Below are positions 47,090 to 59,906 of a DNA stretch of 64,000 nucleotides, piece by piece. Each line of letters begins with the position of its first letter. The first letter of the stretch is position 1. The position numbers and the translations under genes are program-made. The notes beneath the pieces were generated by a model. The model was given only the letters and a program-made list of their open reading frames with translations. It did no database searches and had not been told where the DNA came from. Source of the stretch: Sipunculus nudus (Eukaryota > Annelida > Sipuncula > Golfingiida > Sipunculidae); NCBI GenBank assembly GCA_026874595.1, contig CM049314.1, positions 61,857,300 through 61,921,299 of the forward strand, read 5' to 3'.

Positions 47090-47580
47090 GGTGATATAGG
47101 CCTAGTTGAAGATATATTTCAAGGTTGGTAGATCCATAGAGGTTCGAGTCTATCAGTACATTTGTTCCTTTCGAATATTCTCGTGCAGTCGAATGTTTCT
47201 TATGCGAAGGTAATTTTCTCTTCTTATTTCGGTCGGTATGGATTGTCTGATTAAATAAATTATAGAATAAACAGTGGCAGTACGGTTTTAATCATTGAAA
47301 ATAATATATATTTGTCGTCTTTCAAAATCTGTCCTTCATCCATATATCTTCAGCAGTCTTTTATCAGGTACTTAGAAATGACCAACTATGCTTCCGTAAA
47401 ACTGATAGAGTAGAACCGTATTTTTACTGAAATTTTGCAGACATAGAGCTCATTTTTTTAAAAAAACAGGAAAACCTCTGATTTGTGTTATAAGTGGAAT
47501 TGTTAATTAATGCTGGTTTCATTTCGTTTTCTGGCAGCTGTCATGTCAATGTTTCTGCAGTTTGTAGCTTTAAAAGTGTA

Positions 47581-47653
47581 GGCCCTGCTGGGATTCGAAC
47601 CCAGGATCTCCTGTTTACTAGACAGGCGGTTTAACCAACTAAGCCACAGAGCC
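47581..47653 (-). tRNA. tRNA-Thr(AGU), copy 6, C24 class
   Basis: Standard acceptor, but C24 opposite C11 in the D stem. Borders the long unit. Function uncertain. Confidence 0.72.
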
Positions 47654-48528
47654 AGCCATGGAAAAGGAGTGGTCGTATCCATGCTGAATTGGAAACCTAT
47701 ATATGTTTCTGATTGATTTCTACAATTATCTGTCAACAGTTGGAACTTTACTGTCCGTGATAGAAACCTATTCTCGCTTTCTTGTCATTTATATTTCCAT
47801 GCCACGTCAGGAGCAGATGATGTTCACCCTTTTACATTGTTAAATCATCATATCCAGTATCCCAAATAAAAGCAGAGGAATTCTGTTTTGCGTTTTCTAT
47901 GATGCATGTGCTTATTCATACCTTTATTTATATCTTTCTTTTAAGGCTGTTGTTGATTTATTTCATGATTTCAATCTTTCTGCCGCCCTTATGTTTGAAA
48001 GTGTAAGCACTGCTGTGATTTAAATTAAGGATCTCCTGTTTGGTAATGTACTTGAAGATATATGTCTATGTTGGTAGATCCATAGAGGTTTGAGTCCTTC
48101 AGTACATTTGTTCCTTTCGTATATTCTCGGGCAGTCGAATGTTTCTTGTGCAATGGGGGATTTCTCTACTTATTTCGGCCGGTGTGGATTGTCTGATTAA
48201 AACAATTATAGAATAAACAGTAGCAATACGGTTTTAATAATTGAAAATGATATATATTTGTTTTCTTTCAAAATCGGTCCTTCATCCATATCACTTCAGC
48301 AGTCTTTCATCAGGTACTTAGATATGACCAACTATGTTTCCGTGAAACTGATGGAGCTGAACCGTATTTTTACTGAAATTTTCAAGACATAGAGCTGATT
48401 TTTTTTAGAAAAAAGGGAAATTCTTCTGATTTGTGTTATAAGTGGAATTGTTAATTAATACTGGTTTCATGTCGTTTTCTGGTAGCTGTCATGTCAATGT
48501 TTCTGCAGTTTGTAGCTTTAAAAGTGTA

Positions 48529-48601
48529 GGCCCTGCTGGGATTCGAACCCAGGATCTCCTGTTTACTAGACAGGCGCTTTAACCAACTAAGCCACAGAGC
48601 C
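48529..48601 (-). tRNA. tRNA-Thr(AGU), standard copy 7
   Basis: Identical to copy 2; third tRNA of higher-order repeat A. Confidence 0.93.
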
Positions 48602-49478
48602 AGCTGTCATGGAAATGTAGTGGTCGGATCCATGCTGAATTGGAAACCTATAAAGTTTCTGATTGATTTCTACAATTATCTGTCAACAGTTGGAACTTTA
48701 CTGTCCGTGATAGAAACCTATTCTTGCTTTCTTGTCATTTATATTTCCATGCCACGTCAGGAGCAGACGATGTTCACCCTTTTACATTGTTAAGTGGTCA
48801 TATCCAGTATCCCAAATAAAAGCAGAGGAATTCTGTTTTACGTTTTCTATGATGTATGTGCTTATTCATACTTTTCTTTATATCGTTCTTTAAAGGGTGT
48901 TGTTGATTTATTTCATGATTTCAATCTTTCTGCCGCCCTTATGTTTGAAAGTGTAAGCACTGCTGTGATTTAAATGAAGGATCTCCTGTTTGGTAATGTA
49001 CTTGAAGATATATGTCTAGGTTGGTAGATCCATAGAGGTTTGAGTCCTTCAGTACATTTGTTCCTTTCGTATATTCTCGGGCAGTCGACTCTTTCTTGTG
49101 CAATGGGGGATTTCTCTACTTATTTCGGCCGGTGTGGATTGTCTGATTAAAACAATTATAGAATAAACAGTAGCAATACGGTTTTAATAATTGAAAATGA
49201 TATATATTTGTTGTCTTTCAAAATCGGTCCTTCATCCATATCATTTAAGCAGTCTTTCATCAGGTACTTAGATATGACCAACTATGTTTCCGTGAAACTG
49301 ATGGAGCTGAACCGTATTTTTACTGAAATTTTCAAGACATAGAGCTGATTTTTTTTAGAAAAAAGGGAAATTCTTCTGATTTGTGTTATAAGTGGAATTG
49401 TTAATTAATACTGGTTTCATGTCGTTTTCTGGTAGCTGTCATGTCAATGTTTCTGCAGTTTGTAGCTTTAAAAGTGTA

Positions 49479-49551
49479 GGCCCTGCTGGGATTCGAACCC
49501 AGGATCTCCTGTTTACTAGACAGGCGATTTAACCAACTAAGCCACCGAGCC
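49479..49551 (-). tRNA. tRNA-Thr(AGU), copy 8, U24/G6 class
   Basis: Same two changes as copy 5, its counterpart in higher-order repeat B. Confidence 0.7.
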
Positions 49552-50713
49552 AGCTGTCATGGAAATTTAGTGGTCGGATCCATGCTGAATTGGAAACCCA
49601 TATATGTTTCTGATTGATTTCTACAACTATCTGTCAACAGTTGGAACTTTACTGTCCGTGATAGAAACCTATTCTTGCTTTCTTGTCATTTATATTTCCA
49701 TGCCACGTCAGGAGCAGATGATGTTCACCCTTTTACATTGTTAAATCATCATATCCAGTATCCCAAATAAAAGCAGAGGAATTCTGTTTTGCGTTTTCTA
49801 TGATGCATGTGCTTATTCATACCTTTATTTATATCTTTCTTTTTAAGGCTGTTGTTGATTTATTTCATGATTTTATTCTTTCTGTCGCCCTTATGTTTGA
49901 AAGTGTAAGGACTGCTGAGATTTAAATTAAGAATCTCCTGTTTGGTGATGTACTTGAAGATATATGTCTAGGTTGGTAGATCCATAGAGGGTTGAGTCCT
50001 TCAGTACATTTGTTCCTCTCGTATATTCTCGGGCAGTCGAATGTTTCTTGTGCAGAGGAATTCTGTTTTACGTTTTCTATGATGCATGTGCTTATTCATA
50101 CCTTTCTTTATATCTTTCTTTTGAAGGCTGTTGTTGATTTATTTCATGATTTTAATCTCTCTGCCGCCCTTATCGTTTGAAAGTGTAAGCAATGCTTTGA
50201 TTTAAATTAGGATCTCCTGTTTGGTGATATAGGCCTAGTTGAAGATATATTTCAAGGTTGGTAGATCCATAGAGGTTCGAGTCTATCAGTACATTTGTTC
50301 CTTTCGAATATTCTCGTGCAGTCGAATGTTTCTTATGCGAAGGTAATTTTCTCTTCTTATTTCGGTCGGTATGGATTGTCTGATTAAATAAATTATAGAA
50401 TAAACAGTGGCAGTACGGTTTTAATCATTGAAAATAATATATATTTGTCGTCTTTCAAAATCTGTCCTTCATCCATATATCTTCAGCAGTCTTTTATCAG
50501 GTACTTAGAAATGACCAACTATGCTTCCGTAAAACTGATAGAGTAGAACCGTATTTTTACTGAAATTTTGCAGACATAGAGCTCATTTTTTTAAAAAAAC
50601 AGGAAAACCTCTGATTTGTGTTATAAGTGGAATTGTTAATTAATGCTGGTTTCATTTCGTTTTCTGGCAGCTGTCATGTCAATGTTTCTGCAGTTTGTAG
50701 CTTTAAAAGTGTA

Positions 50714-50786
50714 GGCCCTGCTGGGATTCGAACCCAGGATCTCCTGTTTACTAGACAGGCGGTTTAACCAACTAAGCCACAGAGCC
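50714..50786 (-). tRNA. tRNA-Thr(AGU), copy 9, C24 class
   Basis: Same D-stem change as copy 6, its counterpart in higher-order repeat B. Confidence 0.72.
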
Positions 50787-51661
50787 AGCCATGGAAAAGG
50801 AGTGGTCGTATCCATGCTGAATTGGAAACCTATATATGTTTCTGATTGATTTCTACAATTATCTGTCAACAGTTGGAACTTTACTGTCCGTGATAGAAAC
50901 CTATTCTCGCTTTCTTGTCATTTATATTTCCATGCCACGTCAGGAGCAGATGATGTTCACCCTTTTACATTGTTAAATCATCATATCCAGTATCCCAAAT
51001 AAAAGCAGAGGAATTCTGTTTTGCGTTTTCTATGATGCATGTGCTTATTCATACCTTTATTTATATCTTTCTTTTAAGGCTGTTGTTGATTTATTTCATG
51101 ATTTCAATCTTTCTGCCGCCCTTATGTTTGAAAGTGTAAGCACTGCTGTGATTTAAATTAAGGATCTCCTGTTTGGTAATGTACTTGAAGATATATGTCT
51201 ATGTTGGTAGATCCATAGAGGTTTGAGTCCTTCAGTACATTTGTTCCTTTCGTATATTCTCGGGCAGTCGAATGTTTCTTGTGCAATGGGGGATTTCTCT
51301 ACTTATTTCGGCCGGTGTGGATTGTCTGATTAAAACAATTATAGAATAAACAGTAGCAATACGGTTTTAATAATTGAAAATGATATATATTTGTTTTCTT
51401 TCAAAATCGGTCCTTCATCCATATCACTTCAGCAGTCTTTCATCAGGTACTTAGATATGACCAACTATGTTTCCGTGAAACTGATGGAGCTGAACCGTAT
51501 TTTTACTGAAATTTTCAAGACATAGAGCTGATTTTTTTTAGAAAAAAGGGAAATTCTTCTGATTTGTGTTATAAGTGGAATTGTTAATTAATACTGGTTT
51601 CATGTCGTTTTCTGGTAGCTGTCATGTCAATGTTTCTGCAGTTTGTAGCTTTAAAAGTGTA

Positions 51662-51734
51662 GGCCCTGCTGGGATTCGAACCCAGGATCTCCTGTTTACT
51701 AGACAGGCGCTTTAACCAACTAAGCCACAGAGCC
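51662..51734 (-). tRNA. tRNA-Thr(AGU), standard copy 10
   Basis: Identical to copy 2; counterpart of copy 7. Confidence 0.93.
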
Positions 51735-52611
51735 AGCTGTCATGGAAATGTAGTGGTCGGATCCATGCTGAATTGGAAACCTATAAAGTTTCTGATTGAT
51801 TTCTACAATTATCTGTCAACAGTTGGAACTTTACTGTCCGTGATAGAAACCTATTCTTGCTTTCTTGTCATTTATATTTCCATGCCACGTCAGGAGCAGA
51901 CGATGTTCACCCTTTTACATTGTTAAGTGGTCATATCCAGTATCCCAAATAAAAGCAGAGGAATTCTGTTTTACGTTTTCTATGATGTATGTGCTTATTC
52001 ATACTTTTCTTTATATCGTTCTTTAAAGGGTGTTGTTGATTTATTTCATGATTTCAATCTTTCTGCCGCCCTTATGTTTGAAAGTGTAAGCACTGCTGTG
52101 ATTTAAATGAAGGATCTCCTGTTTGGTAATGTACTTGAAGATATATGTCTAGGTTGGTAGATCCATAGAGGTTTGAGTCCTTCAGTACATTTGTTCCTTT
52201 CGTATATTCTCGGGCAGTCGACTCTTTCTTGTGCAATGGGGGATTTCTCTACTTATTTCGGCCGGTATGGATTGTCTGATTAACAAAATTATAGAATAAA
52301 CAGTAGCAATACGGTTTTAATAATTGAAAATGATATATATTTGTTTTCTTTCAAAATCGGTCCTTCATCCATATCACTTCAGCAGTCTTTCATCAGGTAC
52401 TTAGATATGACCAACTATGTTTCCGTGAAACTGATGGAGCTGAACCGTATTTTTACTGAAATTTTCAAGACAAGGAGCTGATTTTTTTTAGAAAAAAGGG
52501 AAATTCTTCTGATTTGTGTTATAAGTGGAATTGTTAATTAATACTGGTTTCATGTCGCTTTCTGGTAGCTGTCATGTCAATGTTTCTGCAGTTTGTAGCT
52601 TTAAAAGTGTA

Positions 52612-52684
52612 GGCCCTGCTGGGATTCGAACCCAGGATCTCCTGTTTACTAGACAGGCGCTTTAACCAACTAAGCCACAGAGCC
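52612..52684 (-). tRNA. tRNA-Thr(AGU), standard copy 11
   Basis: Identical to copy 2. The flank shares the private mark ACAAGGAGCTG with copy 16, 5,039 bp away. Confidence 0.93.
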
Positions 52685-53561
52685 AGCTGTCATGGAAATG
52701 TAGTGGTCGGGTCCATGGTGAATTGGAAACCTATAAAGTTTCTGATTGATTTCTACAATTATCTGTCAACAGTTGGAACTTTACTGTCCGTGAAAGAAAC
52801 CTATTCTTGCTTTCTTTTCATTTATATTTCCATGCCACGTCAGGAGCAGATGATGTTCACCCTTTTACATTGTTAAATCATCATATCCAGTATCCCAAAT
52901 AAAAGCAGAGGAATTCTGTTTTACGTTTTCTATGATGTATGTGCTTATTCATACCTTTTTTTATATTGTTCTTTTGAAGGGTGTTGTTGATTTATTTCAT
53001 GATTTTAATCTTTCTGCCGCCCTTATGTTTGAAAGTGTAAGCACTGCTGTGATTTAAATGAAGGATCTCCTGTTTGGTAATGTACTTGAAGATATATGTC
53101 TAGGTTGGTAGATCCATAGAGGTTTGAGTCCTTCAGTACATTTGTTCCTTTCGTATATTCTCGGGCAGTCGAATGTTTCTTGTGCAATGGGGATTTCTCT
53201 ACTTATTTCGGCCGGTGTGGATTGTCTGATTAAAACAATTATAGAATAAACAGTAGCAATACGGTTTAAATAATTGAAAATGATATATATTTGTTTTCTT
53301 TCAAAATCGGTCCTTCATCCATATCACTTAAGCAGTCTTTCATCAGGTACTTAGATATGACCAACTATGTTTCCGTGAAACTGATGGAGCTGAACCGTAT
53401 TTTTACTGAAATTTTCAAGACATAGAGCTTATTTTTTTTAGAAAAAAGGGAAATTCTTCTGATTTGTGTTATAAGTGGAATTGTTAATTAATACTGGTTT
53501 CATGTCGTTTTCTGGTAGCTGTCATGTCAATGTTTCTGCAGTTTGTAGCTTTAAAAGTGTA

Positions 53562-53634
53562 GGCCCTGCTGGGATTCGAACCCAGGATCTCCTGTTTACT
53601 AGACAGGCGCTTTAACCAACTAAGCCACAGAGCC
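53562..53634 (-). tRNA. tRNA-Thr(AGU), standard copy 12
   Basis: Identical to copy 2. Confidence 0.93.
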
Positions 53635-54515
53635 AGCTGTCATGGAAATGTAGTGGTCGGATCCATGCTGAATTGGAAACCTATAAAGTTTCTGATTGAT
53701 TTCTACAATTATCTGTCAACAGTTGGAACTTCACTGTCCGTGAAAGAAACCTATTCTTGCTTTCTTGTCATTTATATTTCCATGCCACGTCAGGAGCAGA
53801 TGATGTTCACCCTTTTACATTGTTAAATCATCATATCAAGTATCCCAAATAAAAGCAGAGGAATTCTGTTTTACGTTTTCTATGATGTATGTGCTTATTC
53901 ATACCTTTCTTTATATCTTTCTTTTTAAAGCTATTGTTGATTTATTTCATGATTTTATTCTTTCTGCCGCCCTTATGTTTGAAAGTTTAAGCACTGCTGT
54001 GATTTAAATTAAGGATCTCCTGTTTGGTAATGTACTTGAAGATATATGTCTATGTTGGTAGATCCATAGAGGTTTGAGTCCTTCAGTACATTTGTTCCTT
54101 TCGTATATTCTCGGGCAGTCGAATGTTTCTTGTGCAATGGGGGATTTCTCTACTTATTTCGGCCGGTGTGGATTGTCTGATTAACAAAATTATAGAATAA
54201 ACAGTAGCAATACGGTTTTAAAAATTGAAAATGATATATATTTGTTGTCTTTCAAAATCGGTCCTTCATCCATATCACTTCAGCAGTCTTTCATCAGGTA
54301 CTTAAATATGACCAACTATGTTTCCGTGAAACTGATGGAGCAGAACCGTATTTTTACTGAAATTTTCAAGACATAGAGCTGATTTTTTTTTAGAAAAAAA
54401 AGGAAAATTCTTCTGATTTGTGTTATAAGTGGAATTGTTAATTAATACTGGTTTCATGTCGTTTTCTGGTAGCTGTCATGTCAATGTTTCTGCAGTTTGT
54501 AGCTTTAAAAGTGTA

Positions 54516-54588
54516 GGCCCTGCTGGGATTCGAACCCAGGATCTCCTGTTTACTAGACAGGCGATTTAACCAACTAAGCCACCGAGCC
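54516..54588 (-). tRNA. tRNA-Thr(AGU), copy 13, U24/G6 class
   Basis: Same changes as copy 5. Its unit shares AAAAATTGAAAATG and GAGCAGAACC with that of copy 17. Confidence 0.7.
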
Positions 54589-55749
54589 AGCTGTCATGGA
54601 AATTTAGTGGTCGGATCCATGCTGAATTGGAAACCCATATATGTTTCTGATTGATTTCTACAACTATCTGTCAACAGTTGGAACTTTACTGTCCGTGATA
54701 GAAACCTATTCTTGCTTTCTTGTCATTTATATTTCCATGCCACGTCAGGAGCAGTTGATGTTCACCCTTTTACATTGTTAAATCATCATATCCAGTATCC
54801 CAAATAAAAGCAGAGGAATTCTGTTTTGCGTTTTCTATGATGCATGTGCTTATTCATACCTTTATTTATATCTTTCTTTTTAAGGCTGTTGTTGATTTAT
54901 TTCATGATTTTATTCTTTCTGTCGCCCTTATGTTTGAAAGTGTAAGGACTGCTGAGATTTAAATTAAGAATCTCCTGTTTGGTGATGTACTTGAAGATAT
55001 ATGTCTAGGTTGGTAGATCCATAGAGGGTTGAGTCCTTCAGTACATTTGTTCCTCTCGTATATTCTCGGGCAGTCGAATGTTTCTTGTGCAGAGGAATTC
55101 TGTTTTACGTTTTCTATGATGCATGTGCTTATTCATACCTTTCTTTATATCTTTCTTTTGAAGGCTGTTGTTGATTTATTTCATGATTTTAATCTCTCTG
55201 CCGCCCTTATCGTTTGAAAGTGTAAGCAATGCTTTGATTTAAATTAGGATCTCCTGTTTGGTGATATAGGCCTAGTTGAAGATATATTTCAAGGTTGGTA
55301 GATCCATAGAGGTTCGAGTCTCTCAGTACATTTGTTCCTTTCGAATATTCTCGTGCAGTCGAATGTTTCTTATGCGAAGGTAATTTTCTCTTCCTATTTC
55401 GGTCGGTATGGATTGTCTGATTAAATAAATTATAGAATAAACAGTGGCAGTACGGTTTTAATCATTGAAAATAATATATATTTGTCGTCTTTCAAAATCG
55501 GTCCTTCATCCATATCTCTTCAGCAGTCTTTTATCAGGTACTTAGAAATGACCAACTTTGCTTCCGTAAAACTGATAGAGTAGAACCGTATTTTTACTGA
55601 AATTTTGCAGACATAGAGCTCATTTTTTTAAAAAAAAGGAAAACCTCTGATTTGTGTTATAAGTGGAATTGTTAATTAATGCTGGTTTCATTTCGTTTTC
55701 TGGCAGCTGTCATGTCAATGTTTCTGCAGTTTGTAGCTTTAAAAGTGTA

Positions 55750-55822
55750 GGCCCTGCTGGGATTCGAACCCAGGATCTCCTGTTTACTAGACAGGCGGTT
55801 TAACCAACAAAGCCACAGAGCC
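55750..55822 (-). pseudogene. tRNA-Thr-derived locus, copy 14, C24 plus A14 loss
   Basis: C24 as in copies 6 and 9, and box A reads GGCTTTGTTGG: the near-universal A14 (pairs with U8) is changed to T. Probably not functional as a tRNA. Confidence 0.6.
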
Positions 55823-56700
55823 AGCTGTCATGGAAAAGGAGTGGTCGTATCCATGCTGAATTGGAAACCTATATATGTTTCTGATTGATTTCTACAATTA
55901 TCTGTCAACATTTGGAACTTTACTGTCCGTGATAGAAACCTATTCTCGCTTTCTTGTCATTTATATTTCCATGCCACGTCAGGAGCAGATGATGTTCACC
56001 CTTTTACATTGTTAAATCATCATATCCAGTATCCCAAATAAAAGCAGAGGAATTCTGTTTTGCGTTTTCTATGATGCATGTGCTTATTCATACCTTTATT
56101 TATATCGTTCTTTTAAGGCTGTTGTTGATTTGTTTCATGATTTTATTCTTTCTGCCGCCCTTATGTTTGAAAGTGTAAGCACTGCTGTGATTTAAATTAA
56201 GGATCTCCTGTTTGGTAATGTACTTGAAGATATATGTCTATGTTGGTAGATCCATAGAGGTTTGAGTCCTTCAGTACATTTGTTCCTTTCGTATATTCTC
56301 GGGCAGTCGACTCTTTCTTGTGCAATGGGGGATTTCTCTACTTATTTCGGCCGGTATGGATTGTCTGATTAACAAAATTATAGAATAAACAGTAGCAATA
56401 CGGTTTTAATAATTGAAAATGATATATATTTGTTTTCTTTCAAAATCGGTCCTTCATCCATATCACTTCAGCAGTCTTTCATCAGGTACTTAGATATGAC
56501 CAACTATGTTTCCGTGAAACTGATGGAGCTGAACCGTATTTTTACTGAAATTTTCAAGACATAGAGCTGATTTTTTTTAGAAAAAAGGGAAATTCTTCTG
56601 ATTTGTGTTATAAGTGGAATTGTTAATTAATACTGGTTTCATGTCGTTTTCTGGTAGCTGTCATGTCAATGTTTCTGCAGTTTGTAGCTTTAAAAGTGTA

Positions 56701-56773
56701 GGCCCTGCTGGGATTCGAACCCAGGATCTCCTGTTTACTAGACAGGCGCTTTAACCAACTAAGCCACAGAGCC
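56701..56773 (-). tRNA. tRNA-Thr(AGU), standard copy 15
   Basis: Identical to copy 2. Confidence 0.93.
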
Positions 56774-57650
56774 AGCTGTCATGGAAATGTAGTGGTCGGA
56801 TCCATGCTGAATTGGAAACCTATAAAGTTTCTGATTGATTTCTACAATTATCTGTCAACAGTTGGAACTTTACTGTCCGTGATAGAAACCTATTCTTGCT
56901 TTCTTGTCATTTATATTTCCATGCCACGTCAGGAGCAGACGATGTTCACCCTTTTACATTGTTAAGTGGTCATATCCAGTATCCCAAATAAAAGCAGAGG
57001 AATTCTGTTTTACGTTTTCTATGATGTATGTGCTTATTCATACTTTTCTTTATATCGTTCTTTAAAGGGTGTTGTTGATTTATTTCATGATTTCAATCTT
57101 TCTGCCGCCCTTATGTTTGAAAGTGTAAGCACTGCTGTGATTTAAATGAAGGATCTCCTGTTTGGTAATGTACTTGAAGATATATGTCTAGGTTGGTAGA
57201 TCCATAGAGGTTTGAGTCCTTCAGTACATTTGTTCCTTTCGTATATTCTCGGGCAGTCGACTCTTTCTTGTGCAATGGGGGATTTCTCTACTTATTTCGG
57301 CCGGTATGGATTGTCTGATTAACAAAATTATAGAATAAACAGTAGCAATACGGTTTTAATAATTGAAAATGATATATATTTGTTTTCTTTCAAAATCGGT
57401 CCTTCATCCATATCACTTCAGCAGTCTTTCATCAGGTACTTAGATATGACCAACTATGTTTCCGTGAAACTGATGGAGCTGAACCGTATTTTTACTGAAA
57501 TTTTCAAGACAAGGAGCTGATTTTTTTTAGAAAAAAGGGAAATTCTTCTGATTTGTGTTATAAGTGGAATTGTTAATTAATACTGGTTTCATGTCGTTTT
57601 CTGGTAGCTGTCATGTCAATGTTTCTGCAGTTTGTAGCTTTAAAAGTGTA

Positions 57651-57723
57651 GGCCCTGCTGGGATTCGAACCCAGGATCTCCTGTTTACTAGACAGGCGCT
57701 TTAACCAACTAAGCCACAGAGCC
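57651..57723 (-). tRNA. tRNA-Thr(AGU), standard copy 16
   Basis: Identical to copy 2. Confidence 0.93.
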
Positions 57724-58603
57724 AGCTGTCATGGAAATGTAGTGGTCGGATCCATGCTGAATTGGAAACCTATAAAGTTTCTGATTGATTTCTACAATTA
57801 TCTGTCAACAGTTGGAACTTTACTGTCCGTGAAAGAAACCTATTCTTGCTTTCTTTTCATTTATATTTCCATGCCACGTCAGGAGCAGATGATGTTCACC
57901 CTTTTACATTGTTAAATCATCATATCCAGTATCCCAAATAAAAGCGGAGGAATTCTGTTTTACGTTTTCTATGATGTATGTGCTTATTCATACCTTTTTT
58001 TATATTGTTCTTTTGAAGGGTGTTGTTGATTTATTTCATGATTTTAATCTTTCTGCCGCCCTTATGTTTGAAAGTGTAAGCACTGCTGTGATTTAAATGA
58101 AGGATCTCCTGTTTGGTAATGTACTTGAAGATATATGTCTATGTTGGTAGATCCATAGAGGTTTGAGTCCTTCAGTACATTTGTTCCTTTCGTATATTCT
58201 CGGGCAGTCGAATGTTTCTTGTGCAATGGGGGATTTCTCTACTTATTTCGGCCGGTGTGGATTGTCTGATTAACAAAATTATAGAATAAACAGTAGCAAT
58301 ACGGTTTTAAAAATTGAAAATGATATATATTTGTTGTCTTTCAAAATCGGTCCTTCATCCATATCACTTCAGCAGTCTTTCATCAGGTACTTAAATATGA
58401 CCAACTATGTTTCCGTGAAACTGATGGAGCAGAACCGTATTTTTACTGAAATTTTCAAGACATAGAGCTGATTTTTTTTTAGAAAAAAAAGGAAAATTCT
58501 TCTGATTTGTGTTATAAGTGGAATTGTTAATTAATACTGGTTTCATGTCGTTTTCTGGTAGCTGTCATGTCAATTTTCTGCAGTTTGTAGCTTTAAAAGT
58601 GTA

Positions 58604-58676
58604 GGCCCTGCTGGGATTCGAACCCAGGATCTCCTGTTTACTAGACAGGCGATTTAACCAACTAAGCCACCGAGCC
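58604..58676 (-). tRNA. tRNA-Thr(AGU), copy 17, U24/G6 class
   Basis: Same changes as copy 5; the downstream flank has a 2-bp shorter TTTCTG stretch (CAATTTTCTG). Confidence 0.7.
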
Positions 58677-59833
58677 AGCTGTCATGGAAATTTAGTGGTC
58701 GGATCCATGCTGAATTGGAAACCCATATATGTTTCTGATTGATTTCTACAATTATCTGTCAACAGTTGGAACTTTACTGTCCGTGATAGAAACCTATTCT
58801 TGCTTTCTTGTCATTTATATTTCCATGCCACGTCAGGAGCAGATACATTGTTAAATCATCATATCCAGTATCCCAAATAAAAGCAGAGGAATTCTGTTTT
58901 GCGTTTTCTATGATGCATGTGCTTATTCATACCTTTATTTATATCTTTCTTTTTAAGGCTGTTGTTGATTTATTTCATGATTTTATTCTTTCTGTCGCCC
59001 TTATGTTTGAAAGTGTAAGGACTGCTGAGATTTAAATTAAGAATCTCCTGTTTGGTGATGTACTTGAAGATATATGTCTAGGTTGATAGATCCATAGAGG
59101 GTTGAGTCCTTCAGTACATTTGTTCCTCTCGTATATTCTCGGGCAGTCGAATGTTTCTTGTGCAGAGGAATTCTGTTTTACGTTTTCTATGATGCATGTG
59201 CTTATTCATACCTTTCTTTATATCTTTCTTTTGAAGGCTGTTGTTGATTTATTTCATGATTTTAATCTCTCTGCCGCCCTTATCGTTTGAAAGTGTAAGC
59301 AATGCTTTGATTTAAATTAGGATCTCCTGTTTGGTGATATAGGCCTAGTTGAAGATATATTTCAAGGTTGGTAGATCCATAGAGGTTCGAGTCTATCAGT
59401 ACATTTGTTCCTTTCGAATATTCTCGTGCAGTCGAATGTTTCTTATGCGAAGGTAATTTTCTCTTCTTATTTCGGTCGGTATGGATTGTCTGATTAAATA
59501 AATTATAGAATAAACAGTGGCAGTACGGTTTTAATAATTGAAAATGATATATATTTGTCGTTTTTCAAAATCGGTCCTTCATCCATATCTCTTCAGCAGT
59601 CTTTTATCAGGTACTTAGAAATGACCAACTATGCTCCCGTGAAACTGATATCTATCTAGAGTAGAACCGTATTTTTACTGAAATTTTGCAGACATAGAGC
59701 TCATTTTTTTTTAAAAAAAAAGGAAAACCTCTGATTTGTGTTATAAGTGGGATTGTTAATTAATGCTGGTTTCATGTCGTTTTCTGGTAGCTGTCATGTC
59801 AATGTTTCTGCAGTTTGTAGCTTTAAAAGTGTA

Positions 59834-59906
59834 GGCCCTGCTGGGATTCGAACCCAGGATCTCCTGTTTACTAGACAGGCGCTTTAACCAACTAAGCCAC
59901 AGAGCC
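59834..59906 (-). tRNA. tRNA-Thr(AGU), standard copy 18 in a long unit
   Basis: Standard sequence although it borders a long unit whose other members carry C24: a recombination or conversion product. Confidence 0.92.

Larger units (their letters stand above)
46641..47200 (-). repeat. internal about 279-bp duplication that makes the long unit
   Basis: CAGAGGAATTCTGTTTT... begins at 46641 and again at 46920. The junction TTCTTGTGCA|GAGGAATTC shows a GCA microhomology. The same event is present in the other long units (second copies near 50053, 55091 and 59163) and in a deleted form at 42819, so it happened once and was then spread. Confidence 0.8.
45970..49102 (-). repeat. higher-order repeat copy A (3,133 bp)
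   Basis: Contains tRNAs at 46346 (U24 class), 47581 (C24 class, long unit) and 48529 (standard). I saw no difference from copy B at offset 3,133. Shared private marks include TCATTTAAGCAGTC and TTCTTTAAAGGGTG. Identity begins after about 45965 and ends near 49133. Confidence 0.85.
49103..52235 (-). repeat. higher-order repeat copy B (3,133 bp)
   Basis: Directly follows copy A and carries tRNAs at 49479, 50714 and 51662 with the same classes and spacing. Divergence from A begins near 52266 (GTATGG versus GTGTGG). Either a very recent duplication, homogenisation, or an assembly duplication. Confidence 0.85.

Noticed and set aside
46859-59290. Identical 62-aa open frames at 46859, 49992, 55029 and 59102 (and related 75-80-aa frames)
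   Set aside because: They lie in the tandem-array spacer, start at TTG rather than ATG, shift frame between units (AAAGGGTG versus AAAGGCTG) and match no family; identity reflects repeat homogenisation.
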